Shown: positions 1 through 10,582, counted from the stretch's first letter. The stretch: DNA of 64,000 nucleotides from Streptococcus thoraltensis DSM 12221 (GCF_000380145.1 NZ_KB904630.1:62001-126000); one strand, 5' to 3'. Notes: a model not told the origin generated them from the letters alone. Made by a program: numbers and translations.

Positions 1-133
1 GTCCAGTTGCGATAACAACTTGATGTCCTTGTTTGCGAACTTTTTGGATAGTATTGACGGTGTAATCTGATATTGTGTTATCATTGTGAAGTAAGGTTCC
101 GTCTAAATCAATAGCAATAATTTTTTTAGTCAT
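1..133 (-). CDS. Cof-type HAD hydrolase, N-terminal part
   Basis: The reverse strand from the ATG at 133 reads MTKKIIAIDLDGTLL and continues to ...VVIATG at the window edge. This is the first HAD motif (DxDGTLL, with the nucleophile and acid/base aspartates) followed by the second-motif region (ATG[R]), as in the Cof/YidA phosphatases that remove phosphate from small sugar phosphates or cofactors. Only about 44 residues are inside the window, so the cap domain and substrate class cannot be judged. The gene is divergent from the DUF1361 gene at 219. Confidence 0.8.
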   Translation of the reverse strand, partial: MTKKIIAIDLDGTLLHNDNTISDYTVNTIQKVRKQGHQVVIATG

Positions 134-218
134 AGGGTTATTATAGCAAAAAATGATGTATAAGGAGATTTTGACTGCTCTTATGTTACAATAAGACAAT
201 TAAAAAGGAGGTTTTCAG

Positions 219-812
219 ATGAAAAGGCAGTTTATAGTGGCTCATGGATTCTTTGCGATCATCGCTCTTGCATTTTGGTACTATAGCCTTAAAGGCCCTA
301 GTCTGGTTTGGAATATTTTCTTGGCTTTGGTTGCCTATGATTTTAGTTGCTTGGCACGTGTCACTAAATATCAGTGGCTAAAAGCGATTCTATTGCTAGC
401 TTGGTTACTTTTTTATCCCAATACTTTTTATATGTTAACGGATGTTGTCCACATGTCTTTTGCAAGAGATATTTTAACGGATAAATTGAGCTTCATCTAC
501 TACTTAATTTATATGTCTAGCATCTTATTAGCTCTTGTTGCTGGGGTCTTAAGTGTTCGTTATGTCATAAACATTCTAAAAATGAGAAATTGGCTTCTCC
601 AGTATTCCTTTATGGGGATAGTATCCTTTATCTCTAGTCTAGCTATTCATATAGGTCGGTATGAAAGGCTTAACTCTTGGAATGCGATAACACACCCAAG
701 CCTTGTTATTGACGAGATTCTGAAAGTCTTTTCCTATTCAGAAATCCATTTCGTATTAGGGTTTACGTTTATGCAAATCTTGTGTTTATGGCTTTTGGTG
801 GGTAAAGAATAA
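219..812 (+). CDS. DUF1361 family membrane protein
   Basis: A 197-residue protein with about six hydrophobic segments. The stretch LLFYPNTFYMLTDVVHM fits the conserved NxxYxxTD-type core of DUF1361 proteins, whose function is not established. The ATG follows a strong AAGGAGG site with good spacing. It is monocistronic: the HAD gene upstream is divergent and the next gene downstream is almost 300 bp away behind a hairpin. No catalytic residues can be assigned, and the location is the cytoplasmic membrane by inference from hydrophobicity. Confidence 0.75.
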   Translation: MKRQFIVAHGFFAIIALAFWYYSLKGPSLVWNIFLALVAYDFSCLARVTKYQWLKAILLLAWLLFYPNTFYMLTDVVHMSFARDILTDKLSFIYYLIYMSSILLALVAGVLSVRYVINILKMRNWLLQYSFMGIVSFISSLAIHIGRYERLNSWNAITHPSLVIDEILKVFSYSEIHFVLGFTFMQILCLWLLVGKE

Positions 813-889
813 GGAAGTATCGATAAAATTTTCAGAATATAGCCCTAAAAGGTTATAGAAATTGAAAATGTAAGACTGGATTGTCAATA

Positions 890-1003
890 AAACAACTCTT
901 AGAAATGTTGATTTAGTTCCTTTTCTGAGAGTTTTTCTTTTTTAAAAAAACAAAAAAAACATGAAGAAAATTGTCCCAAATTGGCTTTTTCTTCAAGATA
1001 AAC
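890..1003. repeat. Repeat family C, partial copy C3
   Basis: This stretch resembles copies C1 (10415-10582) and C2 (57366-57634): an AACTCT...AGAGTT hairpin, a T/A-rich spacer, then GAAGAAAATTGTCC and GGCTTTTTCTTCAA. In C1 the matching parts are GGAGGAAAATGTCC and GACTTTGTCTTCAA. It is the most diverged copy and appears truncated. The hairpin also serves as the likely terminator of the DUF1361 gene. Confidence 0.5.
894..941 (+). terminator. Hairpin terminator after DUF1361 gene
   Basis: AACTCTTAGAAA pairs with TTTCTGAGAGTT (one G-U pair) across a 16-nt loop and is followed directly by TTTTTCTTTTTT. Confidence 0.65.
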
Positions 1004-1036
1004 CTAATAAAAATTTGTTTTTTAGGTAAAAATATA

Positions 1037-1082
1037 TTGAAATACGAATGTTTTTAATATAAAATAGAATTATCGTTCAATT
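1037..1082 (+). promoter_or_regulatory. Promoter and possible PurR box of the purine permease
   Basis: TTGAAA (1037-1042) and TAAAAT (1060-1065) are 17 nt apart. The spacer holds AAATACGAATGTT, which fits the streptococcal/lactococcal PurBox pattern around CGAA, and ATTATCGTTC further down carries a weaker inverted half. A purine regulator would suit a nucleobase permease, but the box is short and this is inference. Confidence 0.4.
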
Positions 1083-1104
1083 AAAAGGAGTTCTATTTTT
1101 AAAA

Positions 1105-2553
1105 ATGGAAAAATTTTTCAACTTAAAAGAAAATGGTACGAACATTCGTACTGAAATTATGGCTGGATTAACGACATTCTTTGCCATGAGTTACATTCTC
1201 TTTGTCAATCCAAGTCTTTTGGGTGCTGCTGGAATGCCAACACAAGCTGTTTTCTTAGCTACTATTATCTCAGCTGTTATTTCAACCCTGATTATGGGAC
1301 TTTTCGCCAATGTTCCTTACGCACTTGCCCCTGGGATGGGATTAAATGCTTTTTTCACCTACACAGTTGTTTTTGGCTTAGGGTTTACTTGGCAAGAAGC
1401 TTTAGCGATGGTTTTCATCTGTGGCTTGTTTAACATCTTTATTACTGTAACCAAAGTTCGTAAGAGCATCATCAAGGCTATCCCTGTGAGTCTTCAACAT
1501 GCGATTGGTGGTGGTATCGGTGTCTTTGTTGCTTATCTTGGTTTTAAAAACGCTAATATCATTACATTTTCTACTTCAGCTAAAGACATCATTAGCCTCA
1601 ATGGTTCAGCCCCAGCGTCGGCTGATTTGTCTAAAGGTGTGACGTCAGTATTGGCTGGAGGAGGTGTTGTGCCTGCTATTTCAACTTTTACTGATCCAGC
1701 CGTTATTCTTGCTATTATCGGACTTTTCATAACTGCTATCCTTGTGATTAAGAATGTTCGTGGAGCCATTCTCATTGGTATTATTACAACAACGATTCTT
1801 GGTATTCCTATGGGCGTTGTTGACCTTTCTACGGTAAATTTTTCAAACAATATGGGTTCAGCCTTTGGTGAATTAGGAACAACTTTCCTTGCAGCTTTTT
1901 CGGGTATGCAATCTCTTTTCAATGATTCAACCCGCCTTCCACTCGTTTTGATGACCATCTTTGCCTTCTCGCTTTCAGATACTTTTGATACACTTGGTAC
2001 TTTCATCGGTACAGGTCGTCGGACAGGTATCTTCTCAGCAGAAGATGAAGCATCTCTTGAAAATTCTTCAGGTTTCTCTTCAAAAATGGATCGCGCTCTT
2101 TTCGCGGATGCTATTGGAACGTCAATTGGTGCTCTCTTTGGTACTTCTAATACAACAACCTATGTTGAATCAGCAGCTGGTATTGCTGAAGGTGGGCGTA
2201 CAGGCTTGACGGCTGTAGCAACAGCAGCAGGTTTCTTACTGTCGGTCTTTCTTCTACCAGTTATCGGAATTGTGCCTGCTTCAGCAACAGCTCCTGCCCT
2301 CGTCATTGTTGGTGTCATGATGGTATCATCATTTCTTGATGTCGATTGGAGTAATTTCGAAGATGCGCTTCCAGCCTTCTTTGCCGCCTTCTTTATGGCA
2401 CTATGTTATTCTATCTCTTATGGTATCGCGGCTGCCTTTATTTTCTATTGCTTAGTTAAAGTTGTTAAAGGCAAAGCTAAGGAAGTTCACCCAATTCTTT
2501 GGGGTTCGACAGCTCTCTTTATTCTCAATTTTGTTATCTTAGCAATTCTTTAA
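1105..2553 (+). CDS. NCS2 family (AzgA-like) guanine/hypoxanthine/adenine permease
   Basis: A 482-residue polytopic protein. The N-terminus (FFAMSYILFVNP, ALAPGMGLNAFF) and the downstream SDTFDTLGTFIG and GTSNTTTYVESAAGIAEGGRTGL segments are hallmarks of the AzgA/PbuG branch of NCS2 purine transporters, which take up nucleobases by proton symport. About 12-14 membrane segments are visible and the length is normal. RBS AAAAGGAG lies upstream of the ATG. The gene stands alone between two terminators. Which purine is carried cannot be read from sequence, so no symbol is given. Confidence 0.88.
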   Translation: MEKFFNLKENGTNIRTEIMAGLTTFFAMSYILFVNPSLLGAAGMPTQAVFLATIISAVISTLIMGLFANVPYALAPGMGLNAFFTYTVVFGLGFTWQEALAMVFICGLFNIFITVTKVRKSIIKAIPVSLQHAIGGGIGVFVAYLGFKNANIITFSTSAKDIISLNGSAPASADLSKGVTSVLAGGGVVPAISTFTDPAVILAIIGLFITAILVIKNVRGAILIGIITTTILGIPMGVVDLSTVNFSNNMGSAFGELGTTFLAAFSGMQSLFNDSTRLPLVLMTIFAFSLSDTFDTLGTFIGTGRRTGIFSAEDEASLENSSGFSSKMDRALFADAIGTSIGALFGTSNTTTYVESAAGIAEGGRTGLTAVATAAGFLLSVFLLPVIGIVPASATAPALVIVGVMMVSSFLDVDWSNFEDALPAFFAAFFMALCYSISYGIAAAFIFYCLVKVVKGKAKEVHPILWGSTALFILNFVILAIL

Positions 2554-2573
2554 GACTTATTGTGACATTACAA

Positions 2574-2603
2574 ACCATCAGCGCAAATGCTGGTGATTTT
2601 TTG
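2574..2603 (+). terminator. Terminator after purine permease
   Basis: ATCAGC pairs with GCTGGT around GCAAAT and is followed by GATTTTTTG. Confidence 0.65.
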
Positions 2604-2626
2604 TAGCTTAAACTTGCGATTGAATT

Positions 2627-2655
2627 GTGACAAAGCCCATTCCCTATGGTATAAT
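2627..2655 (+). promoter_or_regulatory. tsaE promoter, extended -10
   Basis: GTGACA (2627-2632), a 17-nt spacer and TGG-TATAAT (2647-2655). The -10 ends only 7 nt before the tsaE ATG at 2663, so the predicted start of transcription is at or next to the start codon and no Shine-Dalgarno sequence fits in between. Confidence 0.65.
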
Positions 2656-2662
2656 GTAGTCT

Positions 2663-3100
2663 ATGTATAAGGTTAATAATGAGTCTGAGTTAATAGCTTT
2701 TGGAGAAAAAATAGGTTCAAAATTAGAGGCAGGGGATATTCTTATCTTGACTGGTGAGCTTGGAACTGGAAAAACGACTTTTACCAAGGGGCTTGCACGA
2801 GGACTTGATATTGAACAAATGATAAAAAGTCCTACCTACACCATTGTTCGAGAATATGAAGGACGCCTCCCCCTTTACCATTTGGATGTTTACCGCATTG
2901 GCGATGATCCAGATTCAATAGATTTAGATACTTTTTTATTTGGTGATGGTGTGACTGTCATTGAGTGGGGTGAATTGGTTGAGTACCATTTGCCAGAAAA
3001 TTATATCAAGATTGAAATTGAAGTAGATGGGCAAGGACGTCAGTTATCATTAACCGGCAAAGGGCTTAAATATAGAGAATTGTTAGGTGAATTTGCTTAA
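2663..3100 (+). CDS. tsaE: tRNA t6A37 threonylcarbamoyltransferase complex ATPase
   Basis: A 145-residue P-loop protein with Walker A GELGTGKTT (about residues 31-39), followed by SPTYTIVREY, LYHLDVYR and IEWGE, the usual TsaE motifs. TsaE works with TsaB, TsaC/Sua5 and TsaD to make N6-threonylcarbamoyladenosine at position 37 of ANN-decoding tRNAs. It is first in a three-gene run with a GNAT acetyltransferase and an LCP protein, an order common in streptococci. The start is odd: no ribosome binding site precedes the ATG and the -10 box is almost adjacent, suggesting a leaderless or near-leaderless message. Confidence 0.92.
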   Translation: MYKVNNESELIAFGEKIGSKLEAGDILILTGELGTGKTTFTKGLARGLDIEQMIKSPTYTIVREYEGRLPLYHLDVYRIGDDPDSIDLDTFLFGDGVTVIEWGELVEYHLPENYIKIEIEVDGQGRQLSLTGKGLKYRELLGEFA

Positions 3101-3102
3101 AT

Positions 3103-3627
3103 ATGGCTGATAATGAATTAGTGATTGAAGAAGCGCAAATGTGTGATGCACCAGCCATTAAAATGTTTCTAGACGAGGTCAGTCAAGAAACATCTTTTAT
3201 TATTAATGATGGTCAGGATATTTCGGTGGAGGACTTACAAAATGCCCTCTCTTTTAGTCTAAATAGTTTGAATCGCATTTGTTTGCTGGCAAAAGTAAAT
3301 GACAATATTATAGGAATGGTTAATGTCACTAGCAGTGATGAGTTTAATTTCAATCATGTTGGTGACCTTTTTATTGCCGTAAAACAAGCCTATAGTGGTC
3401 ATGGAGTTGGCCATTATTTAATGGAATTAGTTTGTGATTGGGCAGAACACAGCCCTCAAATTAAACGCTTGGAGTTATCTGTTCAAACTCGTAATACTAG
3501 AGCTATCAAGCTTTATCAGGATTTTGGATTTGAGATTGAAGGCGAGAAGAAAGCGGCACTGAAATTAGATGAAGATACGTATCTAAATCTTTTGATGATG
3601 AGTAAATTGATAGGTAATATTAAATAA
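3103..3627 (+). CDS. GNAT family N-acetyltransferase
   Basis: A 174-residue GNAT-fold protein. VGDLFIAVKQAYSGHGVGHYLM gives the acetyl-CoA pyrophosphate loop (a Q/RxxGxG/A variant, here YSGHGVG), and LELSVQTRNTRAIKLYQDFGF is the typical C-terminal motif. It probably acetylates an amine on a small molecule or protein; the substrate is unknown. It begins 2 nt after the tsaE stop, and its last base is the first base of the LCP gene's start codon, so the three are translationally coupled. Confidence 0.85.
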   Translation: MADNELVIEEAQMCDAPAIKMFLDEVSQETSFIINDGQDISVEDLQNALSFSLNSLNRICLLAKVNDNIIGMVNVTSSDEFNFNHVGDLFIAVKQAYSGHGVGHYLMELVCDWAEHSPQIKRLELSVQTRNTRAIKLYQDFGFEIEGEKKAALKLDEDTYLNLLMMSKLIGNIK

Positions 3628-4886
3628 TGAAACTAGGAAAAAAAATCTTTTTAATGTTGTCGTTAATTGTAGCAACGACAATAATTGCTATTGGCGTTTA
3701 TTTTGGGTCAGCCTATGTCTTTTCTACAGGGACTTTATCGAAGACCTTTAAGGAATTTGATGGTCAGGAAATCAGTAAAGCTATTGATAAAAATGAACCG
3801 TTTTCGGTCCTTTTAATGGGGGTAGACACGGGAACTGCCGAACGTGGCTCTACTTGGGAGGGTAACAGTGATTCGATGATTCTAGTCACTGTCAATCCTA
3901 AAACTAAAAAGACGACTATGACAAGTTTAGAGCGTGATATCATGGTGAAACTAAAGGGGCCTAAATCAAATGACCAGAACGGTGAGGAAGCTAAATTAAA
4001 TGCTGCCTATGCAGCAGGTGGCGCTCAAATGGCTATGATGACCGTTGAAGAGATGCTTGATATTGATATTGATTATTATATGCAAATCAATATGCAAGGA
4101 TTGATGGACTTGGTTGATGCTGTTGATGGTATTACGGTAACCAATCATTTTGATTTTCCGATTTCTATCGCACAGAATGAGCCGGACTATACTGCTACTG
4201 TAGCTCCGGGTACTCATCGATTAAACGGTGAACAGGCCTTAGTTTATGCTCGGATGCGCTACGATGATCCCGAAGGGGATTATGGTCGTCAAAAGCGTCA
4301 GCGCGAAGTGATTCAAAAGGTTATGAAAAAAGTTTTAAAACTTGGCAATAGCGTATCTTCCTACAAGAAGATTCTAAACGCAGTTGCGGGGAATATGCAA
4401 ACGGACATCAAGATTAATTCTTCAACTATTCCCAGCTTGTTTAAGTATGCAGATACTGTTAATCATGTGAAAGAATATCAGTTGAAAGGTGAGGATGCAG
4501 ATATTAATGGTGGTTCTTACCAAATTCCAACTGCTAAAGCGATTTTAAAAACACAGAATCGCATTAAGAAGCAGCTAGGTAGGAAGACAAAAACCTTAAA
4601 ACATTTGAAGACAAATGTCATCACTTATGAAGAACTGTATGGTATTGCGCTTGACTATGGTGAAGAATCGACAGAAAGCGAAGATGCTTCCACATATTCA
4701 GAAAACGCAGTAGTTGATGATGGTGTTCAGTCAGTCCCTTCTGAAACGTATGACTACCAAACACCACAAGAATCATATCCAGCTGTAGATACAACTGTGC
4801 CAAACTCTAGCTCACAAGGGATTTATAATGAGCAAGCACCTGCAAATCAAGGTCAGTACAGTGAAACAATCCAGCCAGCCTATTAA
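3627..4886 (+). CDS. brpA: LytR-CpsA-Psr (LCP) family cell-envelope ligase, BrpA-like
   Basis: 419 residues with one N-terminal membrane segment (about 7-30) and then an extracellular LCP domain starting at FSVLLMGVDTG, with SDSMILVTVNP, SLERDIMV, NAAYAAGG, and the arginine-rich RMRYDDPEGDYGRQKRQRE. LCP enzymes transfer undecaprenyl-linked polymers (teichoic acid or wall polysaccharide) to peptidoglycan. The last 80 residues are rich in Ser, Thr, Gln, Pro and Tyr, as in streptococcal BrpA. The tsaE-GNAT-brpA order matches the S. mutans locus, which supports the symbol; LytR is an equivalent name. Confidence 0.85.
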   Translation: MKLGKKIFLMLSLIVATTIIAIGVYFGSAYVFSTGTLSKTFKEFDGQEISKAIDKNEPFSVLLMGVDTGTAERGSTWEGNSDSMILVTVNPKTKKTTMTSLERDIMVKLKGPKSNDQNGEEAKLNAAYAAGGAQMAMMTVEEMLDIDIDYYMQINMQGLMDLVDAVDGITVTNHFDFPISIAQNEPDYTATVAPGTHRLNGEQALVYARMRYDDPEGDYGRQKRQREVIQKVMKKVLKLGNSVSSYKKILNAVAGNMQTDIKINSSTIPSLFKYADTVNHVKEYQLKGEDADINGGSYQIPTAKAILKTQNRIKKQLGRKTKTLKHLKTNVITYEELYGIALDYGEESTESEDASTYSENAVVDDGVQSVPSETYDYQTPQESYPAVDTTVPNSSSQGIYNEQAPANQGQYSETIQPAY

Positions 4887-4892
4887 TTACTC

Positions 4893-4951
4893 AAAAAAAC
4901 ACGAACAAGGATTAGAAGCCTAAGGCTCTTTGATTGTTGCTCGTGTTTTTT
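4893..4951 (+). terminator. Terminator after brpA
   Basis: AAAAACACGA pairs with TCGTGTTTTT across a long, internally paired loop (AAGCCTAAGGCTCTT), with a following T/A run. Confidence 0.6.
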
Positions 4952-4995
4952 ATTGTAAAAAATAGTGGGTTTCAAGTGAGATAAAGACCTTGTAA

Positions 4996-5155
4996 TATAG
5001 TCAAAAGACTTAACTTCCAGACAAGGAACGGAAGACACGTACAGTACATGATACTCTTCGAAACTCAAGTCAACAAGGTCTGCTTTTGATTTTCATTGAG
5101 TATGAATACGACAAGTAGCAAGTGACCATGTATCAAAGTTAATTCAAAAGACTAT
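4996..5155 (-). repeat. Repeat family B, copy B1 (occupied by A1)
   Basis: Read on the reverse strand it starts ATAGTCTTTTGAATTAAC and ends AAGTCTTTTGACTATA, which are the inverted ends of family B. Copy A1 (5051-5103) sits at the same internal point (after GTATTC) where A copies sit in B2 and B4. B3 at 18505 is the empty form. Confidence 0.7.
5051..5103. repeat. Repeat family A, copy A1 (internally deleted)
   Basis: The ends are ATACTCTTCGAAA and GATTTTCATTGAGTAT. The middle is only GTCAACAAGGTCTGC, the reverse complement of part of the core found in A5 and A6, so it is a shortened copy with an inverted core. It is nested in B1. Confidence 0.7.
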
Positions 5156-5264
5156 GCTATAGTCCTCAGAGACTGATTGGTTGAGTGAAACTATAGTTGG
5201 CTGTTAAGCCTACAAAGGTGAGTTAATAAACCAGCTATTGCTTTTTATGTGTATCAACTATTGT

Positions 5265-7114
<1,850 letters not shown>

Positions 7115-7795
7115 AATATGTCTTTAGATTCTTAAAACAATAAAAATTCCATCAATTCTAATTATAAGATCATTAAGCATCGTTATGGTTCAATTATTAC
7201 GGAAAAAGGAGTGGAATATGACGATTAAATCAATCTTTTAGAATCTATGAAAAAGGGGCTTAATAATGGTTTTGAACTTTTGAGTTGATGCTAAAATTTA
7301 TTTTGAAATAGCTACTATCTTTTAAATTCTGGTAAAGGATAATAGCATTGGTTTTTAGGAAATTAAACAGCTATTTCACATAGGTTTAACATAATATGTT
7401 ACAAAAAAATGAAGTTATCACAAAATATTTTATTTAATCCTAGTTCATCTTATACAAACAGATGTCGAATGACAAATCTTTGAAAACTATCAGTTAAATA
7501 GGAACACTATAGAAATGTTTAGCATGATTAAAATAACTATTTGTGCAGATGTTTCGTTAAGAAGTATTTGATGAGAGGTGTGGCACTTGCTTTCATCACG
7601 TCATGTCTTTAGTGCACGACAAACGTATGAGAGTTTTTTGGTATGAAAAAGAAGTTGTCTGAATTTCAATGTTCAGTTTTTCTTAAAATAAGTATTATCT
7701 TTTAGAGTTCTTACTAGAGATAACTCTCTAAAAGGAATTGTCATCTGTGCTATAATTCAAAAACCTGCTGTTTCATGCGTATAGCGTGTCAATCG
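7115..7795. other. Gene-poor A/T-rich stretch
   Basis: No ORF of useful length or recognisable RNA. A Shine-Dalgarno-like AAAAAGGAG is followed by a seven-codon ORF at about 7218, and stop codons are dense in all frames. It is probably debris beside the insertion-sequence remnant. Confidence 0.5.
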
Positions 7796-7825
7796 AACCT
7801 GATTTTGTCCCCCAAAAATCAGGTT
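7796..7825. terminator. Strong hairpin beside the IS remnant
   Basis: AACCTGATTTT pairs perfectly with AAAATCAGGTT around a C-rich loop. There is no clear T-tract on the + strand. It may be a bidirectional terminator or part of the decayed element's end. Confidence 0.4.
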
Positions 7826-7929
7826 AGCGAGTGACAAAATCTGCTATAATTGTGGCTGGGAAGATTTGTTCTTCTCAACTTGAAACTCTTCATAAGATAT
7901 TCCGATTTTATGAAGGTATTGATTGAAAG

Positions 7930-8740
7930 ATGTCAGTTTCCACGGGTGAGATTGTGGGGAATGTACTTGCGTCTTTCTTTTTTTGTTTCAAGCACCAGTT
8001 CAAACTCATGAGATTGTATCTCATGTTTATTCAATCTCTCTGTAGGAAAAATCTTATCAGCGATATTTAAGTAAATCTCACCATCAAAAGCTTCAATCAC
8101 AAGGGCTTTTGTTTTTCAGATGAAAAAGATTTGGGTTTGCCCCTCTACAGGTAGGTAAAAGTTATTTTGATAACGGATGTGGTGACCGCTATCCACGCCC
8201 CTTTCAGAGACTCTAGCAAGTAGAAGGTTTCGTTGAGTTGGCTTTGGAGCCTTCTCGAAGACAGACTCAGTTGCCTTTCTGCCAAACTGTTTATTAAATC
8301 TCTTTATCCATCTGTCCAGATACCAATTAGCTTCATCTATACTTGTGATATGGTTCCTCTTTCGTTGTGTTTTTGGCGATAAGTACCCCGCTTGATAGAG
8401 CAGTTTTCTGACAGTAGTATCAGAGTAAATAATGTCATCTTCTTCAGCTAGTAGCTCACAGAAATGAACCACATTAGGTTTTAATCCCCCATAGCTTTGA
8501 TATTTTTTAATGACTCTCTCCTTAATTTCTAGTGGCATGCATGAGTTGGCTTATTCTGTCGGTTGCCGTGGACAAAGGCTTTTTTGCCCCTTTCTTGATA
8601 GGCTATCATTAAACGATTGACTTGCTTTCTACTTAGAGCCAGCTCTACACAGGCTCTATTTTTTTGTTTTTTTCGTCACATACGGCTTTAATCACTAAGT
8701 ATTTCTTTGACTCTGTCATGGTTAATTCTATTTTCCTCAT
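7930..8740 (-). pseudogene. Decayed ISNCY-type (IS1202-like) transposase
   Basis: The reverse strand from the ATG at 8740 reads MRKIELTMTESKKYLVIKAV, then changes frame near 8650 to RACVELALSRKQVNRLMIAY (helix-turn-helix part). A long block at 8538-8116 holds a transposase core (VHFCELLAEEDDIIYSDTTV, DEANWYLDRWIKRFNKQFGR). An in-frame TGA at 8116-8118 interrupts it, after which KTKALVIEAFDGEIYLN continues, and a second frame change follows near 8030. At least two frameshifts and one stop mean it is inactive. The IS1202/ISNCY assignment is from the appearance of the core and is moderately sure. Confidence 0.7.
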
Positions 8741-8811
8741 CTTTCTAGTTTAACAGAATAGGACATTTTCACTTTCGAATGATAAATGCGTGGTTTTTAG
8801 TGGCAGATAGC

Positions 8812-8840
8812 TTGTCACCGTAACAAAACAATGATATAAT
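8812..8840 (+). promoter_or_regulatory. ribU promoter
   Basis: TTGTCA (8812-8817), 17-nt spacer, TATAAT (8835-8840), placed just ahead of the FMN riboswitch. Confidence 0.8.
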
Positions 8841-8845
8841 GTAGA

Positions 8846-8964
8846 GGTCTTCAGGGCAGGGTGAAATTCCCGACCGGCGGTGTCTAGGAAACTAGGAGTC
8901 CGCGAGCGTAAGCTGATGTGGTGTGATTCCACAACCGACAGTAAAGTCTGGATGGGAGAAGACC
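8846..8964 (+). promoter_or_regulatory. FMN riboswitch (RFN element)
   Basis: P1 is GGTCTTC (8846-8852) with GAAGACC (8958-8964). Between them are the conserved RFN blocks AGGGCAGGGTGAAATTCCC, GACCGGCGGT, GGAGTCCGCGAG and CCGACAGTAAAGTCTGGATG. It binds FMN and represses downstream expression, here of the riboflavin uptake gene at 9040, probably at translation because no strong terminator follows before the GGAGG at 9027-9031. Confidence 0.95.
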
Positions 8965-9039
8965 GCTTTTTTCAGTGTCTTTTAGATGCCTAAAAATCGG
9001 GAACTTCTTTCAATTTGTCTAAATTGGAGGAATTTTTTT

Positions 9040-9606
9040 ATGTCTAACACTAACACTCGTAAATTAGTGATTATCGCTATTTTATCGGCACTTTCATTTG
9101 TATTGATGTTTTTTCAATTTCCTTTGCTACCAACGGCTAGCTTTTTGAAAATTGACTTTAGCATCATTCCCATCTTGTTGGGACTGGTTATTTATGACTT
9201 GAAAAGTGCTTACGCTGTTCTTTTATTGCGTACTTTGTTAAAATTAATTTTAAACAATGAGGGAGTCGGTGAATTAATTGGTCTACCAATGAACATTGTT
9301 GCCATGGGAGTATTTGTACTTGCTTTCGCTATGTTTTGGAAAAAGGATCAAACACGCCGTTCATATATCACAGCCAGTGTTGTGGGAACTACTTTCTTAA
9401 CGCTTTCGATGTTGGCGCTTAACTATGTTTTTGCTATTCCTTTGTATGCGAAATTCGCAAACTTTGACATTGCAAAATTCATCGGTGTCGCTAACTATCT
9501 TCTGGCTATGGTTATTCCCTTTAACTTAATTGAAGGAGTTATCTTGTCGCTTGCTTTTGCTGTTGTTTTTGTTGTCTTAAAACCAGTTATCAAGCGATAC
9601 ATTTAA
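9040..9606 (+). CDS. ribU: Riboflavin ECF transporter S component
   Basis: 188 residues from the ATG at 9040, preceded by TTGGAGGAATT; an in-frame upstream ATG at 8986 has no such site. There are about six membrane segments. LVIIAILSALSFVLMFFQFP and the SFLKIDFSIIPILLGLVIYDLKSAY region are typical of RibU, which binds riboflavin and couples to the shared EcfA/A'/T module encoded elsewhere. The FMN riboswitch upstream independently supports the substrate. The PAP2 gene begins 1 nt after the stop. Confidence 0.92.
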   Translation: MSNTNTRKLVIIAILSALSFVLMFFQFPLLPTASFLKIDFSIIPILLGLVIYDLKSAYAVLLLRTLLKLILNNEGVGELIGLPMNIVAMGVFVLAFAMFWKKDQTRRSYITASVVGTTFLTLSMLALNYVFAIPLYAKFANFDIAKFIGVANYLLAMVIPFNLIEGVILSLAFAVVFVVLKPVIKRYI

Positions 9607-9607
9607 A

Positions 9608-10261
9608 ATGAAAAACAAACAAACCTATCTTTTTAGAGCATCCATTGCACTCGTCCTATTTATGATACTCGGCTACACAGTCAAGTTTTACCCTGAGAAT
9701 TTGACTGTCTTTGACGAGTCCATTCAAACCACAGTGCGTGGGTCTCTGCCGTCTTCAGCAACATCCTTTTTTAGCACGGTAACAGTGTTGGGAAATACCC
9801 TAACCTTTGTCTTTGTTCTGGTATTTGTGGTTGCCTTACTCTACTTTGTTAAAAAATGGAAGACGGAAGGAATCTTTCTTGGAGGTACTGGTGTGACGGC
9901 TGGCCTTTTGATAGTCAGTGTCAAATACCTATATGGAAGACAAAGACCTAGTATTGAACACTTGGTGTCTGCAGCTGGTTTTTCATTTCCCAGTGGACAC
10001 TCGATGGGTTCCATGATGATCTACGGATTTATGCTTATCATCGCTCATCAACGGATCAAATCAAAAGGATTGAGAGTCTTAGTAGAAACCTTAATTGTCT
10101 TATTGATTGCTTTAATTGGTTTATCACGTATTTATGTTGGTGTTCATTACCCTACGGATGTGTTGGGAGGCTTTATCTTAGGATTTGCTTGCTTAAACTT
10201 AATTTTCCCTTTCTATGATCAAAAGCGTTTTGAAGCACGTTTTCAAGGGAAGCAAAAATAA
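9608..10261 (+). CDS. PAP2 family membrane phosphatase
   Basis: 217 residues with about six membrane segments and the three-part acid phosphatase signature: KYLYGRQRP, PSGHS, and SRIYVGVHYPTD. Members remove phosphate from lipid phosphates such as undecaprenyl diphosphate or phosphatidate at the outer face of the membrane. The start codon is 1 nt after the ribU stop, so it is co-transcribed under the FMN riboswitch. The same ribU-PAP2 pairing is common in streptococci, but the functional link is unclear. A 17-bp terminator follows. Confidence 0.88.
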   Translation: MKNKQTYLFRASIALVLFMILGYTVKFYPENLTVFDESIQTTVRGSLPSSATSFFSTVTVLGNTLTFVFVLVFVVALLYFVKKWKTEGIFLGGTGVTAGLLIVSVKYLYGRQRPSIEHLVSAAGFSFPSGHSMGSMMIYGFMLIIAHQRIKSKGLRVLVETLIVLLIALIGLSRIYVGVHYPTDVLGGFILGFACLNLIFPFYDQKRFEARFQGKQK

Positions 10262-10267
10262 AACAAC

Positions 10268-10306
10268 TATAAAAACGAATTTGGCTATTCCAAATTCGTT
10301 TTTATA
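10268..10306 (+). terminator. Terminator after ribU-PAP2 operon
   Basis: A perfect 17-bp stem: TATAAAAACGAATTTGG, a 5-nt loop, and its reverse complement ending GTTTTTATA. It may also work on the other strand. Confidence 0.85.
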
Positions 10307-10327
10307 ATCATCCAAAATCGGCTCTTT

Positions 10328-10353
10328 TCTACCATTTGTCAAGTTTATCAAGG
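10328..10353. repeat. 26-bp repeat D, copy D1
   Basis: Identical over 26 bp (TCTACCATTTGTCAAG and on to TTATCAAGG) to 36571-36596, where it abuts the ogt remnant. Flanks are only loosely similar. Confidence 0.7.
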
Positions 10354-10414
10354 AGTTAATACTCATCAAAAACTAACTTTCTGTAACCATTGTCTGTTGA
10401 CGATGGTTCAGAAC

Positions 10415-10582
10415 GTAGACAAACCCCTGAAACTTTGATATTTCGGAACATCTCGCAGGGAGATGGGGAATAATTAAACTCTCAAAAATGTTGTTATTTC
10501 AACGTTTTTGAGAGTTTCTGTTTTTGACTACTGAGAAAAAAGCTTGGAGGAAAATGTCCAAAATAGACTTTGTCTTCAACCT
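10415..10582 (-). repeat. Repeat family C, copy C1 (empty)
   Basis: On the reverse strand it matches C2 at 57366-57634 along its length: GGACATTTTC, CTCAAAAACGTTGAAATAA, CATCTCCCTGC, and GTTTGTCTAC. C2 has a family A insertion after AAAAGTTT, where C1 reads GAGAGTTT straight into AATTATTCC. A 12-bp hairpin (CTCTCAAAAA with TTTTTGAGAG) lies inside. Confidence 0.65.

Noticed and set aside
1533..2006. 157-codon ORF antisense to the purine permease
   Set aside because: Shadow of a strongly coding gene; no RBS, and composition is the complement of membrane codons.
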